Below, in pieces: positions 34,234 through 43,623 of a DNA stretch of 64,000 bases. Under the pieces are notes generated by a model, which made no database searches, was not told where the DNA came from, and saw nothing but the letters and a program-made list of their open reading frames with translations. Each line of letters begins with the position of its first letter. Position 1 is the first letter of the stretch. The stretch is taken from positions 279,824 through 343,823 of the forward strand of contig JBNKDG010000002.1 of assembly GCA_050288165.1 (NCBI GenBank), written 5' to 3'. A program made the translations under genes and the position numbers. Origin of the DNA: JAPHTQ01 sp050288165 (lineage in GTDB: Bacteria > Pseudomonadota > Gammaproteobacteria > Thiohalomonadales > Thiohalomonadaceae).

Positions 34234-35856
34234 ATGAATATCCTATTGGCAGAGGATAACGCCATTGTGCGCAAGGCGGTCGCAAGTGGGTTGGTGTCCG
34301 ATGGTTACGACGTTGAGCTGGCCGAGGATGGGGAGCAGGCGCTCTCTATAGCCAGGGCCGTTCACCCGGATCTTATTATTTCAGATGTCCTGATGCCGAA
34401 CATGGATGGTTTCAGTCTGTGTCAGGCAGTTCGTACGGATGAAAAGTTACGCAATATTCCCGTAATCTTTTATTCGGCGACATTTCTTGAGCCGGAAGAT
34501 GAGGCGCTTTCACGTTTGGTTGGGGCCTCTGGGTTCGTGCTTAAGGATAGCGATCCTGAAACCTTTCGATCTGAGTTGCGTGCGGTTATCGATTCAAGTA
34601 AGTCACAAAAGCCTCCTCCATTTGATAGTGATCCAAAAGTTCTGAATTACGAAGATCATTTGCACCACCAGACCTTGATTACCAAGTTACTTGCCAAAGT
34701 CAATGAGCTGGATAGGGAGAAGAAGGCTTTACACGAAAGCAGGCAATTTCTTAGTCACATCATGAACACGATACCCGATGTGGTATTTGTTATACGCCTG
34801 CCTGAGCAGGAGATCACCTATCTTGCACCGCAGATCGAACATTTGCTTGGCTATTCCCATAGCGAACTGATGGGTGATAGAAGTCATTGGCAACCAATCG
34901 TCGATGATTTTGACCTTGAACGTGTAGAGCATGAGGTTGGTCAGGCGGTAGAGCAAGGCAAGGATATTATCTTTACCTGTCGTATGCGGCATAAGCAGGG
35001 TGACATCCGCTGGGTCGAGGGGCGTGTCTCTCCACGCCTCAATGCAACCGATGAGATCATTGAAATATTCGGCGCGTTGACCGATGTGACGGATCGTTTC
35101 GAACAGGAGGAGCAGTTACGTCAGAACGAAAGCCGTCTGGAAACACTTATGAATAATCTTCCGGGCATGGCATATCGCCGTGAGAACCGGCGCGCATGGA
35201 ATCTGGAGTTTGTCAGTGACGGTGCGGAACTTTTAACCGGGTACAGTCGTGAGGAGCTGGAAAACGGTCAGGTGAATTATGTGGAACTGATCCATCCGCA
35301 GGATCAGGCCATGGTCTGGGATGAGGTGCAGGATGCACTGGATAATGGCCGACAGTTCAGCTTCGTCTACCGTATCCTGCATCGTGATGGTTCTACTCGC
35401 TGGGTTTGGGAACGTGGTGTCGGCGTCGAAGGAGAGGGGAACTTCATTGAAGGATTCGTTAGCGACATTACGCTACGAAAGCAGGCGGAGGAAGAACTCA
35501 AAATAAGTGAGCAACGTATCCGGAGTGTATTCGATGCACTGGAAAACGGGGTGGCTTTATATGAGCTTGTTTATGGCCAGGATGGCAAGGCGATTGACTA
35601 TCGTTTTGTCGAAGTGAATCCCGCCTTTGAGCGGATGAGCGGATTTTCAGCGGATGCGGTACTCGGACATACAATACGTGAAGTCATGCCTGATATCGAC
35701 CAACAGTGGCTGAAGGATTACATCAAGATTGGGCAAGGCGGACGTTCGGAGAGTTTTTTCCGTTACTATGCGGCGACAGATCGTACATACAGGGAGGCCG
35801 TTTACCAGACCCAAGAGGGTCACTTTGCCGCGATTGTCACGGATGTGGGGGAGTAG
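34234..35856 (+). CDS. Receiver-PAS protein without an output domain
   Basis: 540 residues: receiver (1-120, Asp51 in LIISDVLMPNMDGF), then three PAS domains (about 165-295, 300-425, 430-540). The N-terminal ~290 residues closely match the upstream REC-HD-GYP protein (NAIVRKAVASGL, VELAEDGEQALSIAR), so this is a tandem duplicate. The frame ends after PAS three (FAAIVTDVGE), and the convergent gene begins 16 bases on, so no enzymatic domain exists. It may be a truncated relic or a real adaptor that takes phosphate and binds a partner. The start is set by a GAGGTG site. Confidence 0.88.
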   Translation: MNILLAEDNAIVRKAVASGLVSDGYDVELAEDGEQALSIARAVHPDLIISDVLMPNMDGFSLCQAVRTDEKLRNIPVIFYSATFLEPEDEALSRLVGASGFVLKDSDPETFRSELRAVIDSSKSQKPPPFDSDPKVLNYEDHLHHQTLITKLLAKVNELDREKKALHESRQFLSHIMNTIPDVVFVIRLPEQEITYLAPQIEHLLGYSHSELMGDRSHWQPIVDDFDLERVEHEVGQAVEQGKDIIFTCRMRHKQGDIRWVEGRVSPRLNATDEIIEIFGALTDVTDRFEQEEQLRQNESRLETLMNNLPGMAYRRENRRAWNLEFVSDGAELLTGYSREELENGQVNYVELIHPQDQAMVWDEVQDALDNGRQFSFVYRILHRDGSTRWVWERGVGVEGEGNFIEGFVSDITLRKQAEEELKISEQRIRSVFDALENGVALYELVYGQDGKAIDYRFVEVNPAFERMSGFSADAVLGHTIREVMPDIDQQWLKDYIKIGQGGRSESFFRYYAATDRTYREAVYQTQEGHFAAIVTDVGE

Positions 35857-35871
35857 ATTGTTGTCTCTCGA

Positions 35872-37344
35872 TCAGGATGCCGGAACAGTCCGTCCCGACG
35901 CCCATTGTCTTAAGTGAGAGACCTTCTCCTGCATCACAATCGATAGCGGCCTGGTTCGCAGGATCTCATCCAGCAGATGTTGTGTTGTCATATCTCCTCC
36001 CAACGCATGATTGGCATACATGGCCGAGACGATGGCCTGCTCAATCTCTGCACCGGAGAAGCCTTCGCTTTGCATCGCCAGCATTCGGGTATCAAAACGG
36101 GTTGGTTCGAGTTGCCGTTTGTGCAAATGAATCGCGAAGATCTCCTGTCGTACCGTGACATCGGGTAGATCGATGAAGAATATTTCATCAAAGCGGCCCT
36201 TGCGGATCAGCTCTGCCGGAAGTCGTTCAATGTCATTAGCGGTGGCGACAATAAATACCGGTGATTTTTTCTCCGCCATCCAGGTGAGCAGGGTGCCGAG
36301 TACCCGTTGTGAGGTGCCACCGTCGGTGTCGCTGCTACTGATCCCTTTCTCTATTTCATCGATCCAGAGTACACAGGGCGCCATCGACTCGGCGGTCTTC
36401 AATGATTCACGCAGGTTGCGCTCTGTCTCACCGTGGTATTTGTTGTAGAGCGAGGCGAAATCGAGACGTAGCAGCGGTACGCTGTACATGGCGGCAGTGG
36501 CCTTGGCCGCCATGCTTTTACCGCCTCCCTGTACACCCAGCAGTAACACACCTTTCGGTGGTTCCAGCGAACCGTTTTTCAGTTCACCGAGAAATGCGGG
36601 CTTGCGTTGCTCCAGCCACTGTTTGAGACGAGGCAAACCGCCGACGTCAGCAAAGCGTGCGGTGTCGAATTCGATGGACAGGATGTCGTCACCACGCAAC
36701 AGACGATGTTTGGCGCGCATGATCGGTGGCAGGTCGTCGGCGTTGATTGCACCGTCGTCGAAGATCGCCGTGCGAGCCAGTCGTCTCGCATCTTCAGCGG
36801 TCAGACCGCTGAGATTTTGCAGCAGCAGTTTAAAACTCTCCGGATCGCTCTGCACCGAGCTTCTGTTTTTGGTTTTCCATTCGTTGGCTGTCTCCAGCAC
36901 GATCTTCTCCAGCTCTTTCGGACTGGGTAATGCCAGCTCCGCACTGGCGCTGAGACGCAACAACTCGGGTGGCAGCTCGATCTGGTGGCTGAGCAGCACC
37001 AGGGTGATCTGGTTTGTATCGTGGTCCTGAGCGATATCTTTCAACAGACGCACATGGACAGGGTTGTCGAGATAGGCGTGATAGTCGCAAAGGATATAGA
37101 TACCGGCGTTCTTCTCTTCACGAATCTGCCGCAGCACCTGTTCCTCGTCGGCCTTTTTCAGCGAAGAAGAGATGTCGATGTCAAGGCGTCGCAGACCGTC
37201 GGTGATGGTCCACTGGTAGACCGGTTTGTACTGCTTGATACCGATGCGGCTGATCAGTTGCAGCAGTCGTTTCTCTTCGTGACTTTCGATCACGATGATT
37301 GGGTGCTGCGATTTGAACAGGACTTCCAGGTCGTGATTGTCCAT
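35872..37344 (-). CDS. AAA+ ATPase, Ycf46-like
   Basis: 490 residues. The N-terminal ~210 form a degenerate ATPase-like region (HPIIVIES, GIYILCDYHAYL) and the C-terminal half a complete AAA module: Walker A GVQGGGKS (270-277), Walker B VLWIDEIEK (325-333), sensor 1 ATANDIERLP and the arginine region RKGRFDEIFF. The build matches chloroplast and cyanobacterial Ycf46 and proteobacterial relatives; its substrate is unknown, though cyanobacterial Ycf46 has been linked to inorganic-carbon use. cysZ follows eight bases downstream on the other side of its start, so the two may be co-expressed. Confidence 0.88.
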   Translation of the reverse strand: MDNHDLEVLFKSQHPIIVIESHEEKRLLQLISRIGIKQYKPVYQWTITDGLRRLDIDISSSLKKADEEQVLRQIREEKNAGIYILCDYHAYLDNPVHVRLLKDIAQDHDTNQITLVLLSHQIELPPELLRLSASAELALPSPKELEKIVLETANEWKTKNRSSVQSDPESFKLLLQNLSGLTAEDARRLARTAIFDDGAINADDLPPIMRAKHRLLRGDDILSIEFDTARFADVGGLPRLKQWLEQRKPAFLGELKNGSLEPPKGVLLLGVQGGGKSMAAKATAAMYSVPLLRLDFASLYNKYHGETERNLRESLKTAESMAPCVLWIDEIEKGISSSDTDGGTSQRVLGTLLTWMAEKKSPVFIVATANDIERLPAELIRKGRFDEIFFIDLPDVTVRQEIFAIHLHKRQLEPTRFDTRMLAMQSEGFSGAEIEQAIVSAMYANHALGGDMTTQHLLDEILRTRPLSIVMQEKVSHLRQWASGRTVPAS

Positions 37345-37352
37345 GGGCTGTA

Positions 37353-38096
37353 TCAGTCCCGCTGCAGTTTAAGCTGGTTGACCCACAGTGAAGTGGCACC
37401 GGCCACAGCGGCGGGCATCACCAGAAAATTGACAAACGGAATCATGGTGCCGAGCAGGGTGGCGCCGCCGAAGCCGAGACTCAGCATTTTCTTTTTACCG
37501 AGCAATTTGCGTTGTTCGCTGAAGCGCAGGTTGTGGTTGCCCATCGGGTAGTCGCAGTACTCCACGGTCAGCATCCAGGCGCTGAACAGAATCCAGAGGA
37601 ACGGCGCGGCCAGGTTGACCATCGGGATCACAAACAGGATCAGCAACGGAATAGCGCGCAGCAGGTAATAGAGCAACTTGCGCACCTCGTCGAGGATCGC
37701 CACCGGGAATTCACTGATTACCGTTACCAAGCTGCCGTTCGGTGGCAGCGGCTGCCCGGTGAGGTGTTTCTCCACCGCTTCCGCCAGCAGGCCGTTAAAT
37801 GGTGAGGCGATAACGTTGGCAATCAGGGCGAAGGTGTAGAAAACCAGTAGCAGCGCCACGGCGGCGAAGATCGGCCACAGCAGCCACTCAAACCACGACG
37901 ACATCCACTCGGGCAGGTAGCCGAGTAGCTTGTCCATCAGTTGCGAGAACTGTTGCGCCAATACCCAGATGGCGGCGCTGAAAACCGCGATGTTGATCAG
38001 CAACGGTACGAGGACGAAGCGGCGCAGGCCGGAGGTGTTGAGCAGGGCAAAGCCCCTGAGCAGGCCGTTGGCGCCGATGAAGGGTTGTCCCAGCAT
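37353..38096 (-). CDS. cysZ: Sulfate transporter CysZ
   Basis: 247 residues with the CysZ/EI24 pattern: an N-terminal LLRGFALLNTSGLRRFVLVPLLIN, paired long helices, the loop VIASPFNGLLAEAVE and a C-terminal LGFGGATLLGTMIPFVNFLVMPAAVAGATSLW (split here only by helix breaks). CysZ imports sulfate for cysteine synthesis. The ATG at 38096 follows AAGGAGAAAAC; the longer upstream frame overlaps the FGGY gene region and is not credible. Inner membrane. It is upstream of, and eight bases from, the Ycf46-like gene. Confidence 0.9.
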   Translation of the reverse strand: MLGQPFIGANGLLRGFALLNTSGLRRFVLVPLLINIAVFSAAIWVLAQQFSQLMDKLLGYLPEWMSSWFEWLLWPIFAAVALLLVFYTFALIANVIASPFNGLLAEAVEKHLTGQPLPPNGSLVTVISEFPVAILDEVRKLLYYLLRAIPLLILFVIPMVNLAAPFLWILFSAWMLTVEYCDYPMGNHNLRFSEQRKLLGKKKMLSLGFGGATLLGTMIPFVNFLVMPAAVAGATSLWVNQLKLQRD

Positions 38097-38143
38097 GTTT
38101 TCTCCTTGTCTCGGTTTCTTGTCGCGCCATCCTAACAGATGGG

Positions 38144-39418
38144 TCACGCGGTCGGCGAGTTGCTGCCGCTCATAGCGAGACGTGCCGCACCAAAGCAGGC
38201 CTCCTGCTGCACCGCCGTCAGCATTGGTACGCCAAGCATCTGTTCGCGCATCTGCGTCCATACACTGTTCTTTGCACCACCGCCGCCGCTGCTGCGAATG
38301 GAAACGGGCCACGGCGCACCCAGTTCAGCCAGTAACGCGTATCCCTGTTTTTCGATACGGGCAATTCCCTCCAGCAGGCCGTGGAAGAAGCGGGCGTCAT
38401 CGTCTGGACGAGGCTCGAGTCGCGGTGACAGTCGCGGATCGTTGATCGGGAAGCGTTCACCGGGTTTGTTCAGCGGGTAGTAGTCGAAGCCGCTCGGTTG
38501 CTGCGGATCGATCTGTGCAGAAAGCGATGCCATCTGCTCATCGCTGAAGAAGCGGCGCAGCACCGCACCGCCGCTGTTGGAGCCGCCGCCGACCAGCCAC
38601 AGTTCGCCCAGCGGCTGGCTGTAGACACCGTATTCCGGGGCGAAGACCGGCTGCGTCGATAGCACCTTGAGCACAAGGGTCGAGCCGAGGGTGGTGACCG
38701 CCTCGCCGGGTTGCGTGGCACCGGCGGCGATGAAGGCAGCGGTGCTGTCGGTGGTGCCGGCGCAGATAGTGACCTTGTCATTCACTCCCCATGTTTTGGC
38801 CAACTCAGGGCGGAGGGTTCCGATGGGCGTGCCCGGTTCGACCACTCTGGGCATCATCGCCGTTTCAATTCCCAGCTGTGCCAGCCATTCCGGCCATACC
38901 CGCGCCAGCGGGTCGTAGCCCAGCTTGAGTGCGTTGTTGGCATCACAGGTGGAGAAATCGCCGCAGAGTTTGCCGCTGAGCCAGTCGGCCTGGGCGTGGA
39001 TGCGGGCGGCGGGATGCGCTTGCAGCAGCCACAGAGCCTTGGCCAGCCCGGAGCCGGTGCCGTGGGCGGCGCTCTGGCGTGGTGCGACTTCAGCGATCTG
39101 CTTCGCCTGTTTCACGGCACGGTTGTCGTTATACATCAGCGCCGGGGTGAGCGGTTCGCCCGTCGGGCCGGTGAGTAGCACCGTGCCGGAGGTGCCGTCG
39201 AGGGCGATGGCCCGAATGGTGGTTGGATCGCATCGGGAGAGCAGCGCAGGCATTAACTGCTCCAGTGCTTTCCACCACTCCTGTGGGGATTGCTCCACTT
39301 CGTTGCCGTTAACGCGGCTTGGTGGCAGCGGCACCGCCGCTTCGGCGAGGATGGCCCCCGCGACGTCGATCACCACACCGCGGCAGCCGGAGGTGCCGAA
39401 GTCGATGCCTATGAACAT
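38144..39418 (-). CDS. FGGY-family sugar kinase (ribulokinase/xylulokinase-like)
   Basis: 424 residues, shorter than typical xylulokinase (~490). The phosphate-1 motif is FIGIDFGTSGCRG at the N-terminus, the catalytic Asp lies in CAGTTDSTAAF and the adenosine motif is RSSGGGGAKNSVW. The short form resembles the D-ribulose kinases of plants and cyanobacteria; xylulose cannot be excluded. No ribosome site is visible before the ATG at 39418, which is unusual here. Cytoplasmic; 47 bases separate it from cysZ. Confidence 0.88.
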   Translation of the reverse strand: MFIGIDFGTSGCRGVVIDVAGAILAEAAVPLPPSRVNGNEVEQSPQEWWKALEQLMPALLSRCDPTTIRAIALDGTSGTVLLTGPTGEPLTPALMYNDNRAVKQAKQIAEVAPRQSAAHGTGSGLAKALWLLQAHPAARIHAQADWLSGKLCGDFSTCDANNALKLGYDPLARVWPEWLAQLGIETAMMPRVVEPGTPIGTLRPELAKTWGVNDKVTICAGTTDSTAAFIAAGATQPGEAVTTLGSTLVLKVLSTQPVFAPEYGVYSQPLGELWLVGGGSNSGGAVLRRFFSDEQMASLSAQIDPQQPSGFDYYPLNKPGERFPINDPRLSPRLEPRPDDDARFFHGLLEGIARIEKQGYALLAELGAPWPVSIRSSGGGGAKNSVWTQMREQMLGVPMLTAVQQEACFGAARLAMSGSNSPTA

Positions 39419-39424
39419 AGGGGA

Positions 39425-39490
39425 AAGGTTAAAGGAGCAAGGCCAAAGGTGTAGTTGGCTCCTTTCACCTTTAGCCTTTTACCTTGTACC
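39425..39490. repeat. Degenerate heptamer repeat with dyad, 'aaaggtt/aaaggag' type
   Basis: This short gap is built of degenerate seven-base units (GGTTAAAGGAGC, GGCCAAAGGTG, then the inverse CTCCTTTCACCTTTAGCC) that can fold back on themselves. It may end the queF message on the minus strand, but no clean T run follows. Confidence 0.5.
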
Positions 39491-39494
39491 TGAA

Positions 39495-39899
39495 CTAGGG
39501 GAGGGTAACCGGCACCGGCGGCACCCAGCCCTCGGCGCGGTGCTCGGCGACCACGGTGGTGTAGATCCCGCCGCGGACGTTGAACTTGCCGGTCACACGC
39601 ATGAAGCGCGGCTGGCAGGCGGCGACGAAGTGCTCCAGCATGGTGTTGGTCACCTTCTCGTGGAAGGCGCCCTCGTCACGGTAGGACCACATGTACATCT
39701 TCAGCGACTTCAGCTCCAGACACTTCTGGTCCGGCACGTAGTCGATGGCGATGGTGGCGAAGTCGGGCTGGCCCGTCTTGGGGCAGAGGCAGGTGAACTC
39801 CGGCACGTCGATGTGGATGGTGTAGTCACGCTCCGGCATCGGGTTGTCGAAGGTCCCCAGATCTCTGTTTGGTTGGCTAGGCATAACGCGGTCTTTCAT
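39495..39899 (-). CDS. queF: NADPH-dependent 7-cyano-7-deazaguanine reductase
   Basis: 134 residues, the short single-domain form. It reduces preQ0 to preQ1 in queuosine synthesis. The thioimide-forming Cys39 lies in FTCLCPKTGQPDFA with the partner Asp46; LKSLKMYMWSYRDEGAFHE carries the NADPH-binding region. The ATG at 39899 is chosen; 39884 is an alternative, and neither has a strong ribosome site. The longer frame to 39965 adds residues unlike the family. No preQ1 riboswitch was recognised in the leader. Confidence 0.93.
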   Translation of the reverse strand: MKDRVMPSQPNRDLGTFDNPMPERDYTIHIDVPEFTCLCPKTGQPDFATIAIDYVPDQKCLELKSLKMYMWSYRDEGAFHEKVTNTMLEHFVAACQPRFMRVTGKFNVRGGIYTTVVAEHRAEGWVPPVPVTLP

Positions 39900-40101
39900 G
39901 GTAGTTTTGTCGGCCCGGAATTGTAGCGGAAAAGCCGCCCAAGACGAACAGCTCCGGGGTGGCACAGGGATGCCCTTGTGACGGCGCCGGTACCGTTCTT
40001 GGCAAGTTTGGCGCGTCCAACCTGCTGATTTGTAAAGGACTCGCCCCGGACATTCCTTCGATTGACCCGTATAAATATTTTAAGAGTGAAATCCAGACAC
40101 G

Positions 40102-43100
40102 ATGCGACTGAGCAAGATCAAACTCGCCGGCTTCAAGTCCTTTGTTGACCCGACAACCATCCCCCTGCCCACCAATTTGACCGGTATCGTCGGTCCCAAC
40201 GGCTGCGGCAAGTCAAACACCATCGACGCGGTGCGCTGGGTAATGGGTGAGAGTTCCGCCAAGAATCTGCGCGGCGACTCCATGACCGACGTCATCTTTA
40301 ACGGCTCCAACTCGCGCAAGCCGGTGGGCCAGGCCTCCATCGAACTGGTGTTCGACAACAGCGACGGCACCCTGGGTGGGCAGTACGCCAGCTTCAACGA
40401 AATCTCGATCAAACGTACCGTCACCCGTGACGGCCAGTCGATCTTCCATCTCAACGGCGCCCGCTGCCGCCGCCGCGACATCACCGACATCTTCCTCGGT
40501 ACCGGCCTGGGTCCGCGCAGCTACGCCATCATTGAGCAGGGCACCATCTCGCGCCTGATCGAGGCGCGCCCGGAAGACCTGCGCGTATTCCTCGAAGAGG
40601 CCGCCGGGATCTCCAAGTACAAAGAGCGCCGTCGTGAGACCGAGACCCGCATTCGCCATACCCGCGACAACATGGATCGCCTCAACGACCTGCGCGATGA
40701 GCTGGACAAGCAGTTGGGCCACCTGCAACGCCAGGCCGCCACTGCCGAGAAGTACAAGGAACTGAAGAAAGAGGAGCGGGTGTTCAAGGGCCAGCTCCAG
40801 GCACTGCGTTGGCGCGAGCTGGATAGCGAAGTCCACACTCGCGAGTTGCAGATCCACGAGCAGGAAACCAGCCTCGAAGCGCAGATTGCCCGCCAGCGTA
40901 ACGCTGAGGCCAACATCGAGGGTCGTCGCGAGGCCCATATTGAGGCCACCGACCAGTTCAACACCATCCAGAGCGAGTACTACGGCATCGGTGCCGACAT
41001 CGCCCGTCTGGAGCAGACCATCCAGCACGAGCGCGAGCGCTATCAGCAGCAGCGTCAGGATCTGGAGCAACTGGAGCGTAGCTGGAACGAGGCCCAGGCC
41101 CACCAGGATCACGACAAGCGCCGCATCGAAGACCTGCAGGCGACCATTATCGAACTGGAGCCGCAGCAGCAGGAGGCGAGCGCCGCCGCCGAACTTTCCG
41201 GCGCTGCACTGGCCGAGTCGGAAGAGGCGATGCAGGCGTGGCAGGCCGAATGGGACGCCTTCAACCAGGAGGCCAACGAGCCGTCGCAGACCGCTCAGGT
41301 CGAGCGCGCCCGTCTGCAACACCTGGAGCATCAGGCCGATCAACTGAACACCCGCCTTAAGCGCATCGACGAGGAGCAGGCCAATCTGGCCGGTTCTGCC
41401 TCCGACGAAGAGCTGGCGATGCTGCGCGAGCAGCTGGCTGAGGGGGAGATGCAGGAAGGGGCGCTCTCCGAGCGGTTGCGCGCCTGTCTCGACCAGATCA
41501 CCCAGCAGCGCGACAAGAATCACGAAGACAGCCAGCAACTGGATCAGCAACGTACCCAACTGCAAAACGCCCGTGGCCGTCACGCCTCACTGGAAGCGTT
41601 GCAACAGGCGGCACTGGGCAAGCGTAAAGGTGCGGTGACCGAATGGCTCAGCGGCCAGGGACTCAGCGATGCCAAGCGACTGGCCGAAGGACTGACCCCG
41701 GCGGAAGGCTGGGAGCGCGCCCTCGAGTGTGTGCTCGGCGAAAATCTGGAAGCGGTCTGTGTCGACGGCATGGACCCGGTACTCGGCGCCCTCGGTAGCC
41801 TGCAACACGGCACCCTGGCGCTGTTCGATACCCGTAGCCAGGCAACCGGTGCTTCCGGCAACGGCGAGACCTTGCTCTCCAAGGTCAGCTCGCCGTGGCC
41901 GCTCGACGCGATGCTGGCAGGGATTTACGTCGCCGACGATCTCAACGCCGCCATCGCCATGCACAGCCGACTGGCGCTGCACGAATCGGTGATCACCCGC
42001 GATGGTGTCTGGCTCGGCAAGGGCTGGCTGCGTGTTGCCCGCGATGCCGACGAGCACGCCGGTGTGCTGCATCGCGAACAGGAGTTGAAGGAACTGGGCG
42101 AAACCATCGAGATGCTTGAGCAGCAGAATGAAGCGCTGAAGCAGCAGATGGAGCAGGGCCAGCAGCAACTGCGCGAGCGCGAGCAGGAGCGGGAAAATCT
42201 GCAAACCGAACTCAACGAACTCAATCGCCGCCACTCGGAGAAGCAGTCTCAGCTTAGCGCCAAGCAGGCACGGCAGGAGCAGATCGCCGCCCGCCGCGAG
42301 CGTCTGCAAACCGAAGCCGGCGAGATCCGCCAGCAACTGGACGATACCGCGCAGCAGATGGAAAGCGCGCGCAAGACCCTGCACGAAGCGCTGGATCGAA
42401 TGGAAGAACTGGCGAAGCAGCGCGAGGTGTTGAGCGCACGTCGTGAAGCGCTGCGTGGTTCTCTGGATCAGGCGCGCCAGCAGGCCCGCGAGGGTTCAGC
42501 CGCGGCGCAGGAACTGACCGTCAAACTGCAAACCCTCAAGACCGAACTGGACAGCACCCGTCAGGGACTGGAGCGGATGAACCAGCAACTGTCGCAACTG
42601 GCCGAGCGCCGTGAAGAGTTGCTACAGGTGCAGGCCGAAGGCGATTCACCGATCAAGATCAAGGAAGCCGAACTGGAAGAGATGCTGGAAACACGCATGG
42701 GCGTGGAAAAGCGTCTCGCCGAAGCGCGCCAGCAGGTAGGCGAGATCGAACACGCCATGCGCGAGCTGGAAAACGAACGCCACAAGGCGGAGCAGGAAGC
42801 GCAGAACATCCGTGGCGGTCTGGAACAGCAGCGCATGGTATGGCAGGAGCACAAGGTGCGTCGCCAGACCTTGCAGGAGCGTGTTACCGAGGCCGGTTTC
42901 GAAATCGAAAACCTGTTGCAGGAGTTGCCTGAGCAGGCCGATCCCGCCCAGTGGGAGAGCCAGCTCGATACCATCGGCCAGCGCATCTCACGCCTTGGCC
43001 CGATCAACCTGGCGGCGATCGACGAATTTGAACAGCAGTCGGAGCGCAAGAAATACCTTGATGCGCAGAACGCCGACCTGACCGAATCGCTGGAGACCCT

Positions 43101-43608
43101 GGAAAACGCGATCCGCAAGATCGACCGCGAGACCCGCACCCGTTTCAAGGAGACCTTCGATCTGGTCAACAAAGGTCTGCAGGAGAAATTCCCGCTGCTC
43201 TTCGGCGGCGGCCACGCCTATCTGGAACTGACCGGCGACGACCTGCTCGATACCGGTGTCACCGTCATGGCCCGTCCGCCTGGCAAGCGTAACTCCACCA
43301 TCCACCTGCTCTCCGGCGGGGAGAAGGCGCTCACCGCGGTGGCACTGGTCTTCTCCATCTTCGAGCTCAACCCCTCGCCGTTCTGTATGCTCGACGAGGT
43401 GGACGCGCCGCTCGACGAGGCCAACGTCGGCCGTTTCTGCAAGCTGGTGCAGGAGATGTCCAAGCAGGTGCAGTTCATCTTCATCACCCACAACAAGACC
43501 ACCATGGAGCTGGCCACCACCCTGACCGGCGTCACCATGCATGAGGCCGGCGTTTCCCGTATCGTCGCGGTGGATGTGGACGAGGCGGTGGAACTGGCTG
43601 CGGTCTGA
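40102..43608 (+). CDS. smc: Chromosome partition protein Smc
   Basis: 1168 residues with every SMC part: N-terminal head with Walker A GPNGCGKSN (about 33-41), a long coiled coil (about 170-490), a hinge (about 505-665), a returning coil (about 670-1000) and the C-terminal head with the ABC signature LLSGGEKAL and Walker B FCMLDEVDAPLDEANV. It condenses and orients the chromosome with ScpA/ScpB, which are not in this window. Most gammaproteobacteria near E. coli use MukB instead, so Smc points to another order. zipA follows 15 bases on. Confidence 0.97.
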   Translation: MRLSKIKLAGFKSFVDPTTIPLPTNLTGIVGPNGCGKSNTIDAVRWVMGESSAKNLRGDSMTDVIFNGSNSRKPVGQASIELVFDNSDGTLGGQYASFNEISIKRTVTRDGQSIFHLNGARCRRRDITDIFLGTGLGPRSYAIIEQGTISRLIEARPEDLRVFLEEAAGISKYKERRRETETRIRHTRDNMDRLNDLRDELDKQLGHLQRQAATAEKYKELKKEERVFKGQLQALRWRELDSEVHTRELQIHEQETSLEAQIARQRNAEANIEGRREAHIEATDQFNTIQSEYYGIGADIARLEQTIQHERERYQQQRQDLEQLERSWNEAQAHQDHDKRRIEDLQATIIELEPQQQEASAAAELSGAALAESEEAMQAWQAEWDAFNQEANEPSQTAQVERARLQHLEHQADQLNTRLKRIDEEQANLAGSASDEELAMLREQLAEGEMQEGALSERLRACLDQITQQRDKNHEDSQQLDQQRTQLQNARGRHASLEALQQAALGKRKGAVTEWLSGQGLSDAKRLAEGLTPAEGWERALECVLGENLEAVCVDGMDPVLGALGSLQHGTLALFDTRSQATGASGNGETLLSKVSSPWPLDAMLAGIYVADDLNAAIAMHSRLALHESVITRDGVWLGKGWLRVARDADEHAGVLHREQELKELGETIEMLEQQNEALKQQMEQGQQQLREREQERENLQTELNELNRRHSEKQSQLSAKQARQEQIAARRERLQTEAGEIRQQLDDTAQQMESARKTLHEALDRMEELAKQREVLSARREALRGSLDQARQQAREGSAAAQELTVKLQTLKTELDSTRQGLERMNQQLSQLAERREELLQVQAEGDSPIKIKEAELEEMLETRMGVEKRLAEARQQVGEIEHAMRELENERHKAEQEAQNIRGGLEQQRMVWQEHKVRRQTLQERVTEAGFEIENLLQELPEQADPAQWESQLDTIGQRISRLGPINLAAIDEFEQQSERKKYLDAQNADLTESLETLENAIRKIDRETRTRFKETFDLVNKGLQEKFPLLFGGGHAYLELTGDDLLDTGVTVMARPPGKRNSTIHLLSGGEKALTAVALVFSIFELNPSPFCMLDEVDAPLDEANVGRFCKLVQEMSKQVQFIFITHNKTTMELATTLTGVTMHEAGVSRIVAVDVDEAVELAAV

Positions 43609-43623
43609 GCCTAAGCTCGCAGA

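Noticed and set aside
40213..43542. Long minus-strand frames opposite smc (for example 40213-41583, 41587-42384, 42988-43542)
   Set aside because: Leu/Val-rich mirror products of the Smc coiled coil in GC-rich DNA; the Smc frame is complete and conserved.
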